Shown one piece after another: positions 14,793-15,581 of a DNA stretch of 15,581 bases (position 1 is the stretch's first letter; every line of letters begins with the position of its first letter). A program made the position numbers and the translations under genes. This DNA is from Betaproteobacteria bacterium (GTDB taxonomy: Bacteria > Pseudomonadota > Gammaproteobacteria > Burkholderiales > SG8-41). The notes under the pieces were generated by a model, which was given only the letters and a program-made list of their open reading frames with translations, had not been told where the DNA came from and made no database searches. The stretch covers positions 1-15,581 of the forward strand of contig JANXSE010000328.1 in assembly GCA_025356695.1 (NCBI GenBank), read 5' to 3'.

Positions 14793-15581
14793 TCAGGACT
14801 TTAACCGCGGCATCAGGCGCAGCGCATTATCGCGATCGATCGCGCGCAGTTCCGCCGCGCTGAAGCCATAGCTGGTCAGGCCTTCGACGACTTCAGAGCC
14901 CGGACGGTACGGGTAATCGGTACCGAACATCACCTGCGAGGTTGAGACCAGTTTCAGCAAAGCGGCCAGCGCGCCCGGTGAATTCGCCTGCGCGGTGTCG
15001 TAATAGAAGCGTTTGATTTCGTGCAGCACACCGTTGGGCAGAAGTTCCAGTTTGTTCTTCAGCGACGCTTCCTGACGGATATAGCGCTGCCACAGCATCG
15101 GCATAGTACCGCCGCCGTGCGAGTGTATCCACTTGATGTCGGGGAAACGCGCCGCCGCGCCGCTGAACAGCAGGCTCGCGATCGTACGTGACGTATCGGT
15201 CGCGTATTCGATCGCCGAATTCACCATGTACTGCGGAATCGGATTGCGGCAGCAGTCGATCGCCAGCGGATGGTTGTAGACGATTGCCTTGCGGCGATTG
15301 AGTTCTTCAAGCACCGGCCAGAACGCCGGATCGCCCAGGTACTTGCCGGCGTAACTCGTCATCAGCCCGAATCCGTCGGCTTTCAACGTATCGAGTGCGT
15401 AGGCGATTTCTTTCAGGCTGCCTTCAGTGTCCGGCAATGGCAGCGTGGCAAAAATACCGAAGCGCGACGGATTGTCGCGCACCAGGGTTGCGGCGTAATC
15501 GTTGCTTTCACGCGAAAGGCGGCGACCGAGCGCAACATCGCCGAACCACACCTGCGGCTGCATCAGACTCAGCATCGACAT
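14793..15581 (-). CDS. ACMSD-type amidohydrolase / decarboxylase (N-terminus off window)
   Basis: 262 residues visible; the frame is open at the right edge, so the first Met seen is probably internal. It is a metal-dependent amidohydrolase of the ACMSD / 6-methylsalicylate / resorcylate decarboxylase superfamily (Amidohydro_2). Visible active-site residues are H104 in 'VYNHP', H153/H155 in 'IHSHGGG' and D222 in 'FGTDYP'. The spacings (51 and 67) match the metal and catalytic residues of the well-studied ACMSD. The N-terminal HxH metal motif is absent because about 70 residues lie beyond the window. These enzymes act in the cytoplasm, mostly on aromatic or conjugated carboxylic acids. It is convergent with the heme-propeller gene, 15 bp away. 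It may work on a product of this locus, but its own operon lies outside and the substrate is unknown. Confidence 0.9.
   Translation of the reverse strand: MSMLSLMQPQVWFGDVALGRRLSRESNDYAATLVRDNPSRFGIFATLPLPDTEGSLKEIAYALDTLKADGFGLMTSYAGKYLGDPAFWPVLEELNRRKAIVYNHPLAIDCCRNPIPQYMVNSAIEYATDTSRTIASLLFSGAAARFPDIKWIHSHGGGTMPMLWQRYIRQEASLKNKLELLPNGVLHEIKRFYYDTAQANSPGALAALLKLVSTSQVMFGTDYPYRPGSEVVEGLTSYGFSAAELRAIDRDNALRLMPRLKS

Noticed and set aside
14782..14811. GCCGCGG / CCGCGGC inverted repeat between the convergent 3' ends as a bidirectional terminator
   Set aside because: The 16-base loop is large, no T-run follows on either strand, and one arm lies inside the amidohydrolase reading frame.

Overview
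The window is about 15.6 kb of GC-rich, densely coded DNA. It most likely comes from a Gram-negative proteobacterium, probably a betaproteobacterium. That placement is inference from base composition, from two outer-membrane TonB-dependent receptors, and from periplasmic c-type cytochromes and PQQ dehydrogenases. I see no phage, insertion-sequence, tRNA, rRNA or CRISPR feature. Eleven complete genes and two edge-truncated genes fill nearly all of it.

Left part (1-5125, minus strand): a tight five-gene operon for periplasmic alcohol oxidation. In transcription order it holds a secreted PQQ dehydrogenase (3461-5125), a paralogous PQQ dehydrogenase with a lipoprotein signal (1764-3437), a small c-type cytochrome (1425-1760), a cytochrome b561-type membrane protein (854-1414), and a YVTN-repeat beta-propeller running off the left edge. 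Gaps are 23, 3 and 10 bp, then a 4-bp ATGA overlap. Both dehydrogenases carry Asp-x-Asp at the catalytic aspartate, the pattern associated with lanthanide-dependent (XoxF/PedH-like) enzymes.

Middle (5126-10113): a 317-bp divergent regulatory region with a perfect 13-bp palindrome and two inverted repeats leads into a plus-strand TonB receptor (5443-7710). This converges on an unrelated minus-strand TonB receptor (7726-9840). A second divergent region (9841-10113) holds face-to-face sigma70-like promoters whose -35 boxes overlap the two arms of one inverted repeat.

Right part (10114-14777, plus strand): two paralogous secreted proteins (10114-11781 and 13122-14777) with an unusual fold combination: a carboxypeptidase-regulatory-like beta-sandwich, a CxxCH cytochrome c segment, and a seven-bladed streptogramin-lyase (Vgb)-like propeller. 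A strong intrinsic terminator follows the first. The second is the last gene of a compact set with two unrecognised small membrane proteins (one with intramembrane histidines) and a stand-alone secreted beta-sandwich protein. At the right edge is a convergent, truncated ACMSD-type amidohydrolase.

A working model (inference): the TonB receptors import a substrate or a metal-chelate, and the PQQ dehydrogenases oxidise an alcohol or aldehyde in the periplasm. Electrons pass to the small cytochrome c and perhaps cytochrome b561. The heme-propeller proteins and their membrane partners form a second, undescribed redox or sensing module. The amidohydrolase may decarboxylate an aromatic acid product.
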